A stretch of 64,000 bases of DNA from NCBI GenBank assembly GCA_023055425.1, contig JALGPY010000001.1, forward strand, positions 28,633,001 through 28,697,000. The letters run 5' to 3'. How positions within the stretch are numbered: the stretch's first letter is position 1; the number at the start of each line of letters is the position of its first letter. The translations under genes were made by a program, and so were the position numbers. Source of the stretch: Linanthus parryae (taxonomy: Eukaryota > Streptophyta > Magnoliopsida > Ericales > Polemoniaceae). This document shows positions 23,501-33,900 of this stretch, piece by piece. A model generated the notes under the pieces. That model had not been told where the DNA came from. It ran no database searches and worked only from the letters and a program-made list of their open reading frames with translations.

Positions 23501-26500
23501 GGAGGTTTCACTAGGGTTCAGGGGTTTTGTTTGAGGCTAAGAAACTCATTGGACATTTCTTAAGCCACTGTGAGTGTTTCTTACCTTCAGTGAAGCAAGT
23601 AGGATCATTTAAAGAACGAGAGATATCAGAGTTACCAGAAGCAACAGGGAATCCCACAAGTTTCTTTTTAAAAATGCTAGACTTGCTTCTTATCTGCATA
23701 GGGTGCCCAACTGTTGGAGGTTGCTCTGCAAGCAAACATGTGCCTGCTGGGATTGCAGTGTTGTTCATGTGGTGGTGATGTAGTGGACTCCACAGGTGGC
23801 TGCATCACTGGAGTAGGAGCTGGAGCCTCCTGAACTGAGGGGACCTCAGAGAGGTGTAAAACTGTTTCATCAGTAAGATTAAGTGCAGCATTGTTCTCAT
23901 ATGATGCAGGAATGTTCATCAGTTGTACCAGCATGAGTACTGTCTCTTTAATGAATGTTGGCCACTTTCAGGTGTAGGTCTGTTCTCACAGTGGTACCTG
24001 ATACAATGAAAGGCAAAGAGAAAATGAGTTTTAGTCAGATGTTAAATTGTTATGAACATTCACAGTATTAGAAAAAAGAAACATGTTTTCATCAAACAAG
24101 ACATCTCTGCTTATAAAGAATTTATGAGTAAACTTTTCAAAACAAATGTAGTTTTTGTAATTTGGGGCATTTCTCAAGAAGACACACTGTAATAGTATGC
24201 CTAAGGTAACGATACCCTGCACAACCGAATATCTTAAGCCTAGAGTAATCAAGTTTGGATTTAAACAACTCCCATGATGATTTGTTGTTAGTATTCTTCC
24301 TAGGCACGCGGTTAGTTAATCAAGTAAACAGCAGCAAAGAAGACATGAAACCAGAACTACTTAGGCATAAAAGCATGTTCAAGTAAGGTGACAACAATAT
24401 CGACAATGTGTCTATGTTTTCTCTCTGCTACCCCATTCTGTTGTGGTTTGTAAGGATTATACTTTTCATGAACAATCCCATGTGAAGCTAAGAAGTGTTT
24501 AAAAGGTATAAGAGATTTATTCACCACCACAGAATCTGATTGATTTCCAAATTATCATTTGTTTGATTAAAACCAGATTGATTAGACTGATTTGGGTAAG
24601 GACTGTTGGCATAATGCGGAGGCACAACCTCCTCTGGAGTAGCCAGATCTGCCCCCGATAGGGGTGTCACAACACCTTCCCTCTAGGGTTTCCACCACGA
24701 CCATAGCAATTAGAACCACAATTACGAAAATCAAATTGTCTACCAGCACCACGACCACCAGAAAATTGCGGACCATCAGTAGGGGAAAAAAAGTAGAATT
24801 CCCAGTAAGATCAATAGAGACAGTAGACTGAGACTCATCATATGTTCTCAACCTTTTAATAGCACTCGCAATTCTTCTAGTGTGTAAGAGGATCGGTTCG
24901 AGTACGAATCGCTTATCGAAAAGCATTGCATTCAGGATGCAAACTATTCAGAGCATATAGAATTATATCTTCATCATCAATACTAACTAAAACAACAGAT
25001 TACTTATCTCTTAGGGTTTTTAGTTTTTGCGTGTATAGATCCACAGATTCAGATTTCTCTTTGACAGTTTGCGGATCAGTTTTGAGTTGTGAAGTATTGG
25101 AACGAGTGAGAGAGGCATAGCTATTCTCGAGAGAAAGCCAAACGTCTCAAGAGGTGTTCTTACCAATAACCTGAATCAGAGCCTCTTGGGTAGTGACCCC
25201 TGCATGGGTTCCGATTGGTGGTGACCGCTTGGGTGGCGTCAGGGAGTTACTCGGGAGGACAGATCTTGGAATCATTGATGTATCCAAATCACGATTGAGT
25301 ACGAAGTAGAGAGCAAATCTTGTATTTCCATAGTATATAATTAGAATTATCCAATTTGAAGGGAACAAGATGATTTATGTTAGAAAGAAGATAAACGGGA
25401 TTCAAAGAGGGAGAAAGATGAAAGAAACCTTCAAGGTTTTTGGAAAAATAATGAAGAAACACAAAAAAAAAAAAAAAAAAAAAAAAACGTAGAGAAAGAT
25501 GAAGATTCATTAGAGAGTGAAACGCACAAAACAGTGCTGAATGAGGAGAGAAGCCCTAATTTCTCCTCTTTTATACAGAGTATCAAATCTTCTCTAAGAT
25601 AATTGCTGTCTAGGACCTTGCACAATGAAGCATTAATTCAGAAGGCAGTTTCAGAACCTTAATTCAAAATGAACCTTATTTGTGGGAATTATAATTGTGA
25701 CAAATATACTGCACTTAAGGACTGCAAGTTTAGGGAGGACTTAGTGGCCTCCTTTGATCTTCTTTGAGCCTTGACTTCTTCTTTGAACCTTCAAGTTTAT
25801 GGATGTCTTCAGATGACTCCTTCGACTTCTCCAAGATGATTTTGACTCTTGATCTGTTAATAGATAGTAACAACTATCGCCAGAATAACAGGCCTCTTCC
25901 GTAATAACTTCCCCATGTCTTTGAACTTAGTATCCCTACCACCTTGTTTATCAAGTGTGTTCCTTTTTCTATAGTACTTTCTCCTAGTTGGATATATTTT
26001 TATGTGGGAGTCAAGTGTTGAGCTTTTGGTTTTTCCTTTACAGGTTATCAAAGACCGAAACCTACGGGAAAGACATCTCGGGGATCTTCAAGGTGTCACC
26101 TATCCTGAAGCTGCCAAAGTTTGTCCTACAGCTTATCGAGCCTTTCAATCTCATAGAACAGACCAAGAAATCCCAGTAAGCAATGTACTTATATTAATTT
26201 TTAAGACGAATGTTCCTAATGATCACGAGTTAAACAAGTTTGTTGTCAACTCGGCATATTGTGAATTTAGGTTTTACCACATGTTCTCAACATGAACCGT
26301 ACAAAGCTTAAGGCTATACTGTAAATACTATTATACAGCGTCGTTCATATGATCTTGCTTATCATAGAACACTTGGACTTGGACGCATAGTCACACATTG
26401 GACGATGATACTGATCTATAGAGTATTCAAGTTCTTCTGCTAGTTTCAGCGCTACGTTATTAACTATTCATTCTCTATTTTCGCCTACCTGGCTTCTCTC

Positions 26501-27266
26501 TGCTATTAAGCGTATTGTGCTAAAAAACATGCAGGGTGGTGGAGAGAGTCTTGATCAACTCTACGATCGCGGTACATCTGCAGTGGAGAAAATCGGTCGC
26601 AAGCATAAAGGTATGAGACTGCGAGCTCTTCGTGAGCTTTAGGAGAATACAGTTCAATTCTGTTGTTTCAGCTGTTTCTGCAGTTAATTGATCACGTTAT
26701 TCACTTACTTCAGATCTAACTATGAGTTATTTTCCCCACTACCGAGTTTTCCTTTCATGGGGCTCATAGCTCAAGTGAGGGCAAGTTTGTGATCAATGAG
26801 ACAAAAAATTGTGGGTAAAAAATATGCTTAAATTCAGAAATTAGTTAAAAAGTTCAAAATATCCAACTTATTTTCTGGGCAAATTTTAGACTATAATCTC
26901 ATAAGCTGGGATCCAAAAGATTAGTTTACAGGTTCAAGTTAAAGCTGACGTAGTATAAGTTTAAGTACTTCTCGACCCATTTACAAAGTAGTAACTAATT
27001 GTATAATATAATATAATTTCATGTTCTTGCATGTGCCTAATGTAGGGGAGCGAGTGGTGGTGGTATCTCATGGCGGTACCATTAGAGCCTTGTTTGAGCG
27101 GGCTTGTCCTACTCAGAAGCCCGGTACAGTACTCAATACCTCGGTCAACATATTTCACTTGTACGACGATGATCGCTGGGCATTAAAGTCATGGGGAGAT
27201 GTCAGCCATCTGAATCAGACAGGTCATCTTCAGTCGGGCTTTGGAGGAGACCGGAATTCTGGTTAG
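9687..27266 (+). CDS. Phosphoglycerate-mutase-like protein (At3g50520-type), 7 exons
   Basis: Coding exons are 9687-9706, 9993-10080, 17992-18042, 18122-18232, 26044-26175, 26535-26610 and 27046-27266. They total 699 nt, an uninterrupted frame of 232 codons plus TAG, and every intron is GT-AG. The protein is a histidine phosphatase superfamily (phosphoglycerate mutase-like) enzyme. RHGETEWN carries the phosphate-accepting His24, NLRERHLG the loop with the acidic proton donor, and SHGG the second active-site His168. It matches the Arabidopsis protein from memory along its length, including GHLDVELND, IYSSDLKRA, GGGESLD and the C-terminal LQSGFGGDR. Plant glycolysis mainly uses the unrelated cofactor-independent enzyme, so the true substrate is uncertain. 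No targeting peptide is evident, suggesting the cytosol. Introns 2 and 4, each nearly 8 kb, are swollen by transposons. Confidence 0.93.
9993..10080 (+). CDS. PGM-like exon 2, catalytic RHG motif
   Basis: It follows a TGACAG acceptor and encodes an acidic N-terminal linker and then EIVVIRHGETEWNASRKIQ, which holds the nucleophilic histidine. It ends CAG|GTTTGT, the start of the 7.9-kb intron. Confidence 0.95.
10234..10318. repeat. 28-bp direct repeat
   Basis: GTCTGGAACTTATGTGTAAC plus TTCCCGGA occurs at 10234-10261 and again at 10291-10318, a 57-bp period. It lies early in intron 2 and its origin is unclear. Confidence 0.8.
10600..11935 (-). mobile_element. Inverted copia fragment: pre-integrase, integrase, linker
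   Basis: Read on the minus strand, decayed copia pol similarity runs in order: a segment with the pattern of the protease-integrase spacer (about 11930-11810), the pre-integrase zinc region (WHYQLCHPT, then CKACECTKSHKLAF, 11600-11790), integrase core traces around 11300-11500, the post-core segment resembling CLCYPWLRPY and Y.LCLDP (10950-11110), and a proline/serine-rich linker (10605-10900). Frames change repeatedly. It meets a plus-strand RNase H fragment head to head near 11935. Confidence 0.7.
11936..13040 (+). mobile_element. copia RNase H and 3' end fragment, split by a MITE
   Basis: The plus strand shows copia RNase H: a LLQYLKGI-like start, YAFFDPDWAGNKDD, a GYTVYLGGALL segment, WSSKKQR, ARSSTEAEYRAVVAA and YCSNVGS. 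A 419-bp MITE then intervenes (12251-12669). The domain resumes with YICSNLFF and ends with QLDDCLTKPLSHTTL and SKIGVFSRSSRG. The AT-rich stretch 12900-13040 with TATATAAG probably belongs to its LTR. Minor frameshifts occur near 12110 and 12165. Confidence 0.78.
12251..12669. mobile_element. hAT-like MITE, 419 bp, 8-bp target duplication
   Basis: The ends CTATGTTACCAGAAACGT and ACGTTTCTGGTAACATAG are perfect inverted repeats. The 8-bp duplicate GTCGGGTC flanks them at 12243-12250 and 12670-12677. Removing the element and one duplicate restores the copia RNase H reading at this point, which confirms both limits. It has no coding capacity. The 8-bp duplication fits the hAT superfamily. Confidence 0.92.
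13356..14355. mobile_element. hAT-like non-autonomous element, 1,000 bp
   Basis: The left end CAATGTTTCAAATAACGG and right end CCGTTATTTAAATCCTTG form imperfect inverted repeats (15 of 18 by eye). The 8-bp duplicate GTCCCGAC lies at 13348-13355 and 14356-14363. Subterminal parts are rich in CCGTACC/CGGTACGG and CCGATACG/CGGTCGG motifs, typical of transposase-binding arrays. The middle is AT-rich, with a CT tract near 13720. There is no coding capacity. Confidence 0.88.
14364..15960 (+). other. Unrecognised retrosequence-like segment
   Basis: Joined across the 1,000-bp element to about 13230-13347, this forms a stretch of roughly 1.7 kb whose base use differs from the surrounding AT-rich intron. 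Several plus-strand frames are open (14376-14645, 14608-14880, 15087-15434, 15412-15738). The last two follow each other and give a Ser-rich protein with SLWKDSAQSGLG, then WWSKNGCVNHNG and SVDDMLELEKILGVSC. I recognise no family. It could be a non-autonomous LINE-like element or a transduced gene fragment. Confidence 0.4.
16143..16162. repeat. Poly-C tract
   Basis: A run of about 18-20 C lies next to the left MITE of the inverted pair. Its length may vary, or may reflect sequencing uncertainty. Confidence 0.8.
16201..16840 (+). mobile_element. hAT-like MITE copy A, 640 bp
   Basis: The ends CATAGTTGTCAAATC and GATTTTGACAACTATG are inverted repeats. The 8-bp duplicate TTCCCCCC flanks it at 16193-16200 and 16841-16848. 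GAATCG/CGATTC is repeated many times near both ends, a typical subterminal array. It is related along its whole length to the copy at 19174-19811, which lies in the opposite orientation. It has no coding capacity. Confidence 0.93.
16849..17991 (+). other. Intron 2, 3' portion
   Basis: This is AT-rich intronic DNA between MITE copy A and exon 3. No gene, repeat family or transposon end is recognised, and short open frames (17196-17393, 17413-17676) show no family features. An AT/T-rich stretch ahead of the exon 3 acceptor is normal for a plant intron. Confidence 0.6.
17992..18042 (+). CDS. PGM-like exon 3
   Basis: This 51-nt exon encodes GHLDVELNDVGKEQAAA, the conserved segment after the first histidine motif. 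A 79-bp intron, near the plant minimum, separates it from exon 4. Confidence 0.95.
18122..18232 (+). CDS. PGM-like exon 4
   Basis: It encodes 37 residues including AIYSSDLKRALHTAETIA, the conserved phosphatase-fold segment whose SSDLKRA part contributes an active-site arginine. It ends GAG|GTATGT, where the 7.8-kb intron begins. Confidence 0.95.
18233..19173 (+). other. Intron 4, 5' portion
   Basis: This T-rich intronic DNA runs from exon 4 to MITE copy B. Nothing recognisable is present. Confidence 0.6.
19174..19811 (-). mobile_element. hAT-like MITE copy B, 638 bp, inverted to copy A
   Basis: It starts CATAGTTGTCAAAATC and ends GATTTGACAACTATG, flanked by the perfect 8-bp duplicate ATAGTCTC (before 19174 and at 19812-19819). 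Its reverse complement matches copy A from end to end, including the GAATCG arrays and the AT-rich core. With copy A it brackets exons 3 and 4 of the phosphoglycerate-mutase-like gene. Confidence 0.93.
19820..21494. other. Intron 4 middle, unassigned repeats and microsatellite
   Basis: No gene is seen. A (TC)n(TG)n microsatellite lies at 20487-20550. The part from about 20265 (ACCCCTGAACTTAGGTATAA, then AAGACACTCTGCGCCCCTG) resembles the terminal repeats of the Mutator-like elements at 35-43 kb in wording, and CCACCACC-rich DNA follows, but no matching right end or target duplicate was found. Confidence 0.45.
20487..20550. repeat. (TC)n(TG)n microsatellite
   Basis: A TC run passes directly into about 23 TG units. 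The minus-strand open frame it creates (Thr-His and Arg-Glu repeats) is an artefact. Confidence 0.95.
21495..21930 (-). repeat. 3' LTR of the intron 4 copia
   Basis: It aligns with 25418-25862 through shared segments such as AAGATGAAGATTCATTAGAG, GCTGAATGAGGAGAGAA and GTCTAGGACCTTGCACAATG. The copies differ by many substitutions and indels, so this is an old insertion. The outer limit on the left is approximate. Confidence 0.78.
22630..22802. mobile_element. About 170-bp insertion inside the copia pol
   Basis: The copia reading is continuous on both sides but interrupted here by non-copia DNA with two copies of a GGGGCTATAG-like motif and a GGGGGTAAAA segment. Its edges are AGGAGCAGGGACCGG and CCCTCCACGAGTAGG. 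The flanks TAGGAGCAGG and TAGGAATAGG may be a diverged target duplicate. Family not identified. Confidence 0.45.
25418..25862 (-). repeat. 5' LTR of the intron 4 copia
   Basis: It is the partner of the left LTR and contains a 25-base A run at 25463-25487 on the plus strand. It ends in TTAATA like its partner. No clear initiator-tRNA primer site remains beside it. Confidence 0.75.
26044..26175 (+). CDS. PGM-like exon 5
   Basis: It encodes 44 residues with NLRERHLGDLQGVTYPEA, the loop carrying the catalytic acid in this superfamily, and ends in TDQEIP before GTAAGC. The acceptor lies only 181 bp from the right end of the copia in intron 4. Confidence 0.95.
26535..26610 (+). CDS. PGM-like exon 6
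   Basis: It encodes GGGESLDQLYDRGTSAVEKI and the following GRKHK. The family motif GGGES is intact. It ends one base into a glycine codon that exon 7 completes. Confidence 0.95.
27046..27266 (+). CDS. PGM-like exon 7, second catalytic histidine
   Basis: It opens with GERVVVVSHGGTIRALFERA, including the second active-site histidine, and ends with the conserved FGGDRNSG tail and a TAG. No polyadenylation signal is assigned. Confidence 0.95.
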
Positions 27267-27975
27267 TTCATGCATGTCTGTATCCTGGAGTTGAAAGTGA
27301 ATGGACTTGCTTCATACATTTCTTGAGCAATTAAGCTCCAATTGTTTCGGCCTATGTGGACATATCTGGCTGATTCGTTGTTACATTCTCTGGTTTGCAT
27401 TGTCAAGAGTTCTAATATAGCTGATTTGGATTTTTCGATCTTCATAACACCTTGGAAACCAAATCGTAGTAGTCACATCAACAATCGGTTTATTTCTATT
27501 ACTATGACAGTGTATTCTATAATGACATTGTTTGTTAATGATTGCTGAGCTTTCAGGTCTCGCCTGTCCTTGAGGTGATTGATTGTATCAATCATTGTTA
27601 CTCAAATTTGTGGTAACACTGGTGTGTTTAACTTTATTGCTTGCTTGATTTTGAGAATACTCGAGCAGGTTTTTAGATAAATTTCCTGTTAACATAATTA
27701 GCCACCTTATCTATTGAGAAACGTATATCGTGAAGTTGGTTATGATTGTATACTGATAAGTTGGGTATACTCCAATTGTTGTCAGAATGAGTGTTATATT
27801 TTTAAAAGTTTCATTCTAGTATTTTTGTTCTTATGTTTTCTCTTCTCAAAAAAAGAGTTCAAATAAGACAGAATATATCATGGTAAATATTTCGCTAAAA
27901 ATATATAATGGTTAATCTATTGTGTCAAAAGCACCTCCTAAAATTTCTTGACAAATACAAGGGACGAAGGAGTAG

Positions 27976-28366
27976 GAATGACAATATGGTCTGATCTGAG
28001 CCAAATCGATTGGATCCGAATCTGATCCAATTCAAAACGGATTGGATTTGGATCCGGAAAGCCATACTCGATTGGATTTGGATCAGGATTTGGATCTGAG
28101 GACAGATTCACAGGATTCCGACCCGATTCGATTCGACGTATATGTTTGCTTTACAAATATACTCCAATTACCTCCCCGTTTACACTTTCAAGAAGAACGA
28201 AGAAGAATACTATTGTAACTCCAACCTACAAAGATATTTCTTTCGTGTTTTAGGCTTCATCACTTACGAATATGCCTTAGCGTATGAATTAGTGTCTATT
28301 TTTTTATCATTTTGTATTTTATTGCAAACTCGAGCCGGATCTGATCCGATCAGTTACCATCCCTAC
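27976..28366. mobile_element. MITE-like element with GGATTTGGATC arrays
   Basis: The left end TAGGAATGACAAT and right end TTACCATCCCTA are imperfect inverted repeats. The left flank of the element is packed with GGATTTGGATC and GATCTGATCC motifs that recur in inverse form near the right end (GCCGGATCTGATCCGATC). No perfect target duplicate was found, so the limits are approximate. Confidence 0.55.
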
Positions 28367-28704
28367 GGAGTATCTGAAACTATAAGTCGCTTAGTTCCAT
28401 ATACTCCCTCTCTATTCTATATTGAGTGCCAGTATGGATTTCCAGGGTCAACTTTATACAATCTCTCTATCCTATAATTAGTATCAAAAATTTTGGGTGG
28501 CTTTAGGATGTGTGTTTCACTCGGTAGATGTACTGATGCGTCATTTATTTTATATGGTATTTTTTATCAGAACATGCAAAAAGAAATGTTAAAAATGATA
28601 TAGAATTAAATGAAGTGATGGAATGTAATTTTTTGATATAGTATCATTTTGAGATTTCTACTTTAAGAAAAGAATAAAGGGATAGAAGTGAATACCACTT
28701 TATT

Positions 28705-28865
28705 CTAGCTCGGTCTTTGGACAATATGCTAGGCTCGGCCTCCGGCTCAGGCTCGGCTCGAGCTTGCTTCAAGCTTGACATACAAGGCTCAAGCTCAGTT
28801 CTAAAAAACTTTTGCATGTTTGAGCACGGCTCGACCCTGACTATAGGTCCAGGCCCGATAGCTCG
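28705..28865. repeat. GCTCGG-rich repeat
   Basis: GCTCGG, GGCTC and CTCGAGC are repeated at short intervals, and 36870-37055 is rich in related motifs. Such arrays are typical subterminal parts of plant MITEs, but matching ends were not found. Confidence 0.4.
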
Positions 28866-29103
28866 TTGAAAAGCGTTTGTAAGTGTCTCTCTCTAGATAA
28901 CAGAGATGAGAGCTCTATGGGTCTAATACCCTAATTTTCGCCGCCGGTGTCTCTCGTAGAGAGTGTCTCTTCTCTTCCCCTTTATCCTCATCTCTTTCTG
29001 CGTTATTGTCCAGTTTCTTCGTATCTCCTTATTTCTCCTGTTTTTCTTCCTTCTTCTCTAAAACACTCATCAAATCACCTCCCATCTCTATTACTTCAAG
29101 TAT

Positions 29104-30900
29104 GAGTCTGAAGCTAGATCTCGATGAAGACCCAGAAATAATTTAGCGTCTTCATCAATTTGTTCTACTAGGAAAGTATTTCTGTGGAAAGAGTGTCAGT
29201 AAAAATACAATGAAGAAAATTATCACTGAAGCCGGAATCCTTCGGGGAAGGAACGAAGTGGAAACACCTTACGCAGAGGAGGTACCGGAAGCAAATATCT
29301 TCGCGTTTGAATTCAGCGAAGAGAAGATTATGAAAGACTTCGGGAGAAATCGTCATGGCTGTTAGCTGGCAATCTCCTAAATCTCAAAGAGTGGGAACTA
29401 GGAAAAAAACTGGAAGCTAAGGCGTTGCTAAAATTTCCTCTCTGGTTAAAAGTCATGGGAGTTACACCGGAGACACGCTCAGAGATCAATCGAGAGGAAT
29501 AGCCGGAGCCATTGAAGAGCTGGTGGACATGCAAGGAGTTTTGCCGGAAATAATGGGTCTTCGACCTTATTTTCGATTACACGTTGAGATTAATGCATAG
29601 CACCCTCTTCCTAGGGGTTTATGATGGAAAGTAAGACGGAAAAAGACCAGTGGGTTGAATTCAAATACGAGCGATTAGGGAGCTTCTGCTATCGATGTGG
29701 CCGACTTGGTCATGCCGATTTCAACTGAAAATTCATGACGAAAGATCAAGGGAGGAACTCATAATAAATTCAAGATCTACAAGCTGAACCAAGGTCACCG
29801 GAAGGAAGGAGGAAGACAATAGACTCCCGACATGAAGGAACCTGGGTAACTGAATTCTAGAAGAAGAGAATGGAAGGTATTGTGGTGGCGCGTGAAAAGA
29901 CACGAACAAACAGAAGAAGATGAGCATGTGACACAAACCGAAAGGACGACGGCCGAAGGAAAGGACAACAGTTGTGGGTCGCCAGCAAATCAAGGCAGTA
30001 CGATGAATGAAGGTAACAATGACACTTGTCATTCTCCAATACAACAGATTTTAAATATGGAATCTTCTGAGGAATCTTCCCCTAGGGTTACAACCCTTAA
30101 TTACATTAATCAATGGGCTGCTAGAACTTTAGCAAAAGACCCCATATATTTTGTGGAAGAACCATAAGAGAGCCCAACCCACTTACAAGGCCCAGCTGGC
30201 ACAAATATGATGGATTCACTTGAGGACATATGTAGAATGATGAAGCCCATTAGTACCCAAAATAGAGCCCGGGTTGGCACAACACAAAATATATGGATTA
30301 ATCCCATCTCTGAACCTGGGTTGGGTAAATCGACCGACCCGACCACTCAAGAGGTGACTAACCCAAACAAGTCAAACTTGCCAGATCAGTTAGACAGCTC
30401 ACCTAGACAAGTAAATCCTTTTAGGATGTGGAGCTTGCCACGGTGTCTATAAATATGTTCTCCCTCAAGAGGAAAAGGAACGACGATTGCCAAGAAGGAA
30501 CCCTAGTTTGCAAAATGAAACATATTAGAAACCGGAAAATAAGTGGTGGCGGTGAATGCTCAAACCCATGCGAATTTGGCAACACGCAGAGAAGAAGTGC
30601 GTAGCAATATAGCATGCATAGTGGAAGTGCAGAAAGCTAAGATGAAAGTGTTGAAAATGAAAGGGAAAGCTAAAAAGAGTACCAAAGCAAAAAGTGAAGT
30701 CCTATTCCCGCCCAGCAACTTGGAACAGTCTGAGGAAAAATTGGCGACAAAATTGGCAAAATGTATTCATGATCTTAATGATACTTTATCCATTGACTAT
30801 GAGATATCTGACCGGGTGTTGGTGGCTGACCCTAAACAGCCACAAACTCGATGTTACTGATGAGTTGGAACTGTCAGGGGTTGGGGCGACTCCTGGAAGT
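29104..30900 (+). pseudogene. LINE ORF1 (Gag-like) remnant, first LINE
   Basis: It starts MSLKLDLDEDPEII and then a TAG. It continues with a DUF4283-like stretch (LLGKYFCGKSVSKNTMKK) and a WVEFKYERLGSFCYRCGRLG zinc knuckle whose last cysteine is lost (HADFN, then stop). A lysine-rich tail region (30543-30860) follows in other frames. The protein would bind LINE RNA; this copy is not functional. Confidence 0.65.
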
Positions 30901-33900
30901 CTAGCAATTGAGAGGGTTCTGCATAACCCATCGTCCTAGTCTCCTTTTTCCTTATGGAGACTAAGAATAAGAAGAGTTATCAGGAAAGGATTTGAAGAAG
31001 CGTAAGATTTCCTAATTGCACGTATGTGGAACCAGTAGGCAAAACAGGAGGCCTATTGCTCTTGTGGGTGGAGGAACTGCATCTAGAGATTTTATGGAAA
31101 ACAAACAACATTATTCATGTTAGAACTAACTATGATGGGAAAGAGGAATACTAGTCCTTTGTGTACATAAACCCCATTGAGAAAAAAAATATATATAGTT
31201 TGGAAGGATTTGCAATCTATCAGTCTACAAATGGAAGGTTAATGGTACATTTTGGGGAATTTCAATGATTTAAGCAACAGTAAAGACAAGCAAGGAGGCA
31301 ACTTAGTTCCAAATTGGAGCCTGAATAGATACCACTCAAGAATTTTTTAAATGGGGTTGTTGGAGATGCAATTTGAGGGTCCTAAATATACTTGGTGCAA
31401 CCACATAGGACAAAATTTGGTGATGGAAATAATTGACAAGGTCATAATGAATGTTGATTGGAAACTAAACCATACTAATGCTTTTCTTCTTCTTGAAGTG
31501 GACATAGGCTCTGACCATGCCCCTCTAGTGTTGAATACAGAAGCTGACAGGCCGCTTCACGAATGTGAATAGGTGAAGGGTGGGTTGGTTATCTTATGCG
31601 CCTTCCTTCTTCGAACCTTTTGAGAAAGTGAAAGAGCAATTTTAGATTGGAAGAAGCATGGCTTAACCACAGTGGCTGTATTGAGGTCATAAAGGATAAC
31701 TAGAGCACTCCAATTAATGGTTCAAGAATGTATGTGGTTGATAAGAATCTGGGCAAGGTGAGACAGGCTATTCTGAAGTGGAAAAGGGTTCATTGGGGAA
31801 ACTCCCAGAAAATAATTGAACATTTATCTGCCCAACTAAGGGAGCTGCAATTTCAAGAGCAAGAGAACTACAATGAGGACCTAAGAAGAAGACTTCTGAG
31901 GGACTTAGAGGAGTGTTGGACAAAAGAGGAAAGTTACTGGAGACAAAGAGCCGGGACTAAGTATCTGCAACTTGGAGACAAGAATTCCAAATTCTTTCAT
32001 GCTTCTACTATCCAAAGAAGATTCAGAAACCAGACTAGAAAGCTAAGAAAAGTAATGGGACTTGGACTCCAAGTGAGCAGAAAGTTGAAGAAATGATCAG
32101 TCAACACTTCAAGAAAATCGATCAAGCTCCTAAGACTACAATTCAACAAGATTTCTTGGATTTTATCCCCTCCATCATCACCCCTCCTATGAATGACTTA
32201 TTGGTGAGCTTGCCTACTTTAGATGAGGGGAAGGCTGCTACTTTTCAATTGGGAAAATGGAAGGCCCCTGGCCCTAATGGGTTTCAAGGGGGATTCTCTC
32301 AACAATTATGTGATGATATAGGTATGGGCATTCATAATGCAGTCTCTAGCTTCTTTTGTAGTGGCCACATTATTGAGTCTTTCAATGAGCCAAACATCAC
32401 CCTCCTCCCAAAAGTCCAGTACCCAGAAACACCTTCCTTTTTCAGACCTATCGGTTTGTGTAAATTCAAATACAAGATAATCTCCAAGGTGCTAGCTAAT
32501 AGACTGAAACCTCTCCTTGATAAAATCATTTCCCCACACCAAGCAGCCTTTGTTCCTGGGAGAAGCGTTATTGATAGTGTCCGAATAGCCAGCACTTTGA
32601 TACACCGCATTCAAAATGAAAGAAGAAAAGATCAAGCTCATTTAGCCATCAAGATGGACCTGCACGAGGCTTATGACATGGTGTCTTGGACTTACAATTC
32701 TGAAGCTTTGATAAGACTGGGTTTCTGTGAGAAATGAGTCAGTTTGATTGACCAATGCATCACTACTGTTCACTACAATCTCCAACTGAATGGGCAGGAA
32801 ATCAGTCAAATTGTGCCTACAAGAGGTTTAAGGCAGGGGGATCCTTTGTCCCCCTACCTGTTTGTCATAGATATGGAGATTTTTTCTTTGAAAATAGAAC
32901 AAGCAGACATAAATTCTTCTCTAAAAGGTTAAGATGTTCCTAATAATAGCCCTAACATCACTCATCTATGCTTTGCTGATGATGTGATTGTGTTCTTAAA
33001 AGCTGAAGTTCAGGAGGTCAACTCTTTCCTAGCCATCCTCAATAACTTTGGGGAAGCATCTGGGCTCAAGTTAAATATTAAAAAATCTGGCTTTCTTCTA
33101 TCCAAGAGCACTTCAACTACAATCAAAGATCAACTTCAGCATATTTTGCAAATGCCAGCCATGAAGGATGATGCTATCTATCTGGGAATTCCACTGTTCT
33201 AGGGAGAGAATAGAAGTAAAGTCTCCCAAAATTTAACTACAAGAATTTCCATAAAGTTCAAAGGTTGGTCATGTCTTCTGCTTTCCCAAGGAGGTAAAGA
33301 AGCTCTTATCAAAATCATTATCCAGGCCATACCAAGCTATGTGATGTCAACTGTTTTACTCCCTCTTTCTCTTCGCAAAGCTATAATTGGTGGAGTAACA
33401 ATCCTAAAGAAAGGAAAGTATGCTGGGTGGCTTGGGACTGGGTTACTAAAAGCAAGAAGGACAAGGGCTTGGGTTTCAAAGGTTTGATGTGCATCAACTC
33501 AGCTCTGCTAGCTAAACAAGCTTGGAGGATATCCACCCAGAGCCACACCCTAGTAGCTCAGGTTTTGAAAGCTTTTTACTTCCCAAACTCTAATTATTGG
33601 TCAGCTGATGTGGTGAAAGAATGCAGTGCTAGCTGGAAGAACCTTCTGAAAGTAAGAAAGCTGTTAGAAAGTGACTCAAGGTGGCTAGTTGGTGATGGTC
33701 ACAGTATAAGGGTGTTCAAAGATACTTGGTTGCGAGAGGACATTAATCTCAAAGATCACTGCAAGTTGGAGATCATAAATGAGGATTTGAAAGTGTCTGA
33801 TCTCTTAAATGAACACCTCAAGTGTTGGAGAACACAGTTAGTGGTCAATACCTTTGATGCAGCTGCAGCTAAAGCTATACTAGCCATTAATATCTCATTG

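Larger units (their letters stand above)
21495..25862 (-). mobile_element. Ty1/copia retrotransposon, decayed, in intron 4
   Basis: The minus strand holds a nearly full copia. Gag starts with HLVPFKLDNSNYILWKYKIC (about 25400) and ends in a gly/arg-rich part near 24700. Integrase traces run to PNYKNYICFEKFTHKFFISR near 24150. Reverse transcriptase lies between about 23510 and 22800, with VIYGLKQTPRALFERF and YVDDIILTSSD. RNase H runs from 22550 to 21990, with TDADWAGNPTD, ARSSTGAEYRALA and SADQHGDIFTEGLP. LTRs are at about 21495-21930 and 25418-25862. A GAAGGAGGG polypurine tract precedes the left one in element orientation. Frameshifts and stops are many. Confidence 0.85.
27267..28870. other. 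Intergenic region after the PGM-like gene
   Basis: It holds the 3' UTR of the upstream gene (end unknown), AT-rich DNA, a MITE-like element (27976-28366) and a GCTCGG-rich stretch (28705-28865) listed separately. No credible coding frame is seen; the open frame at 28142-28477 overlaps the MITE-like element. Confidence 0.55.
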
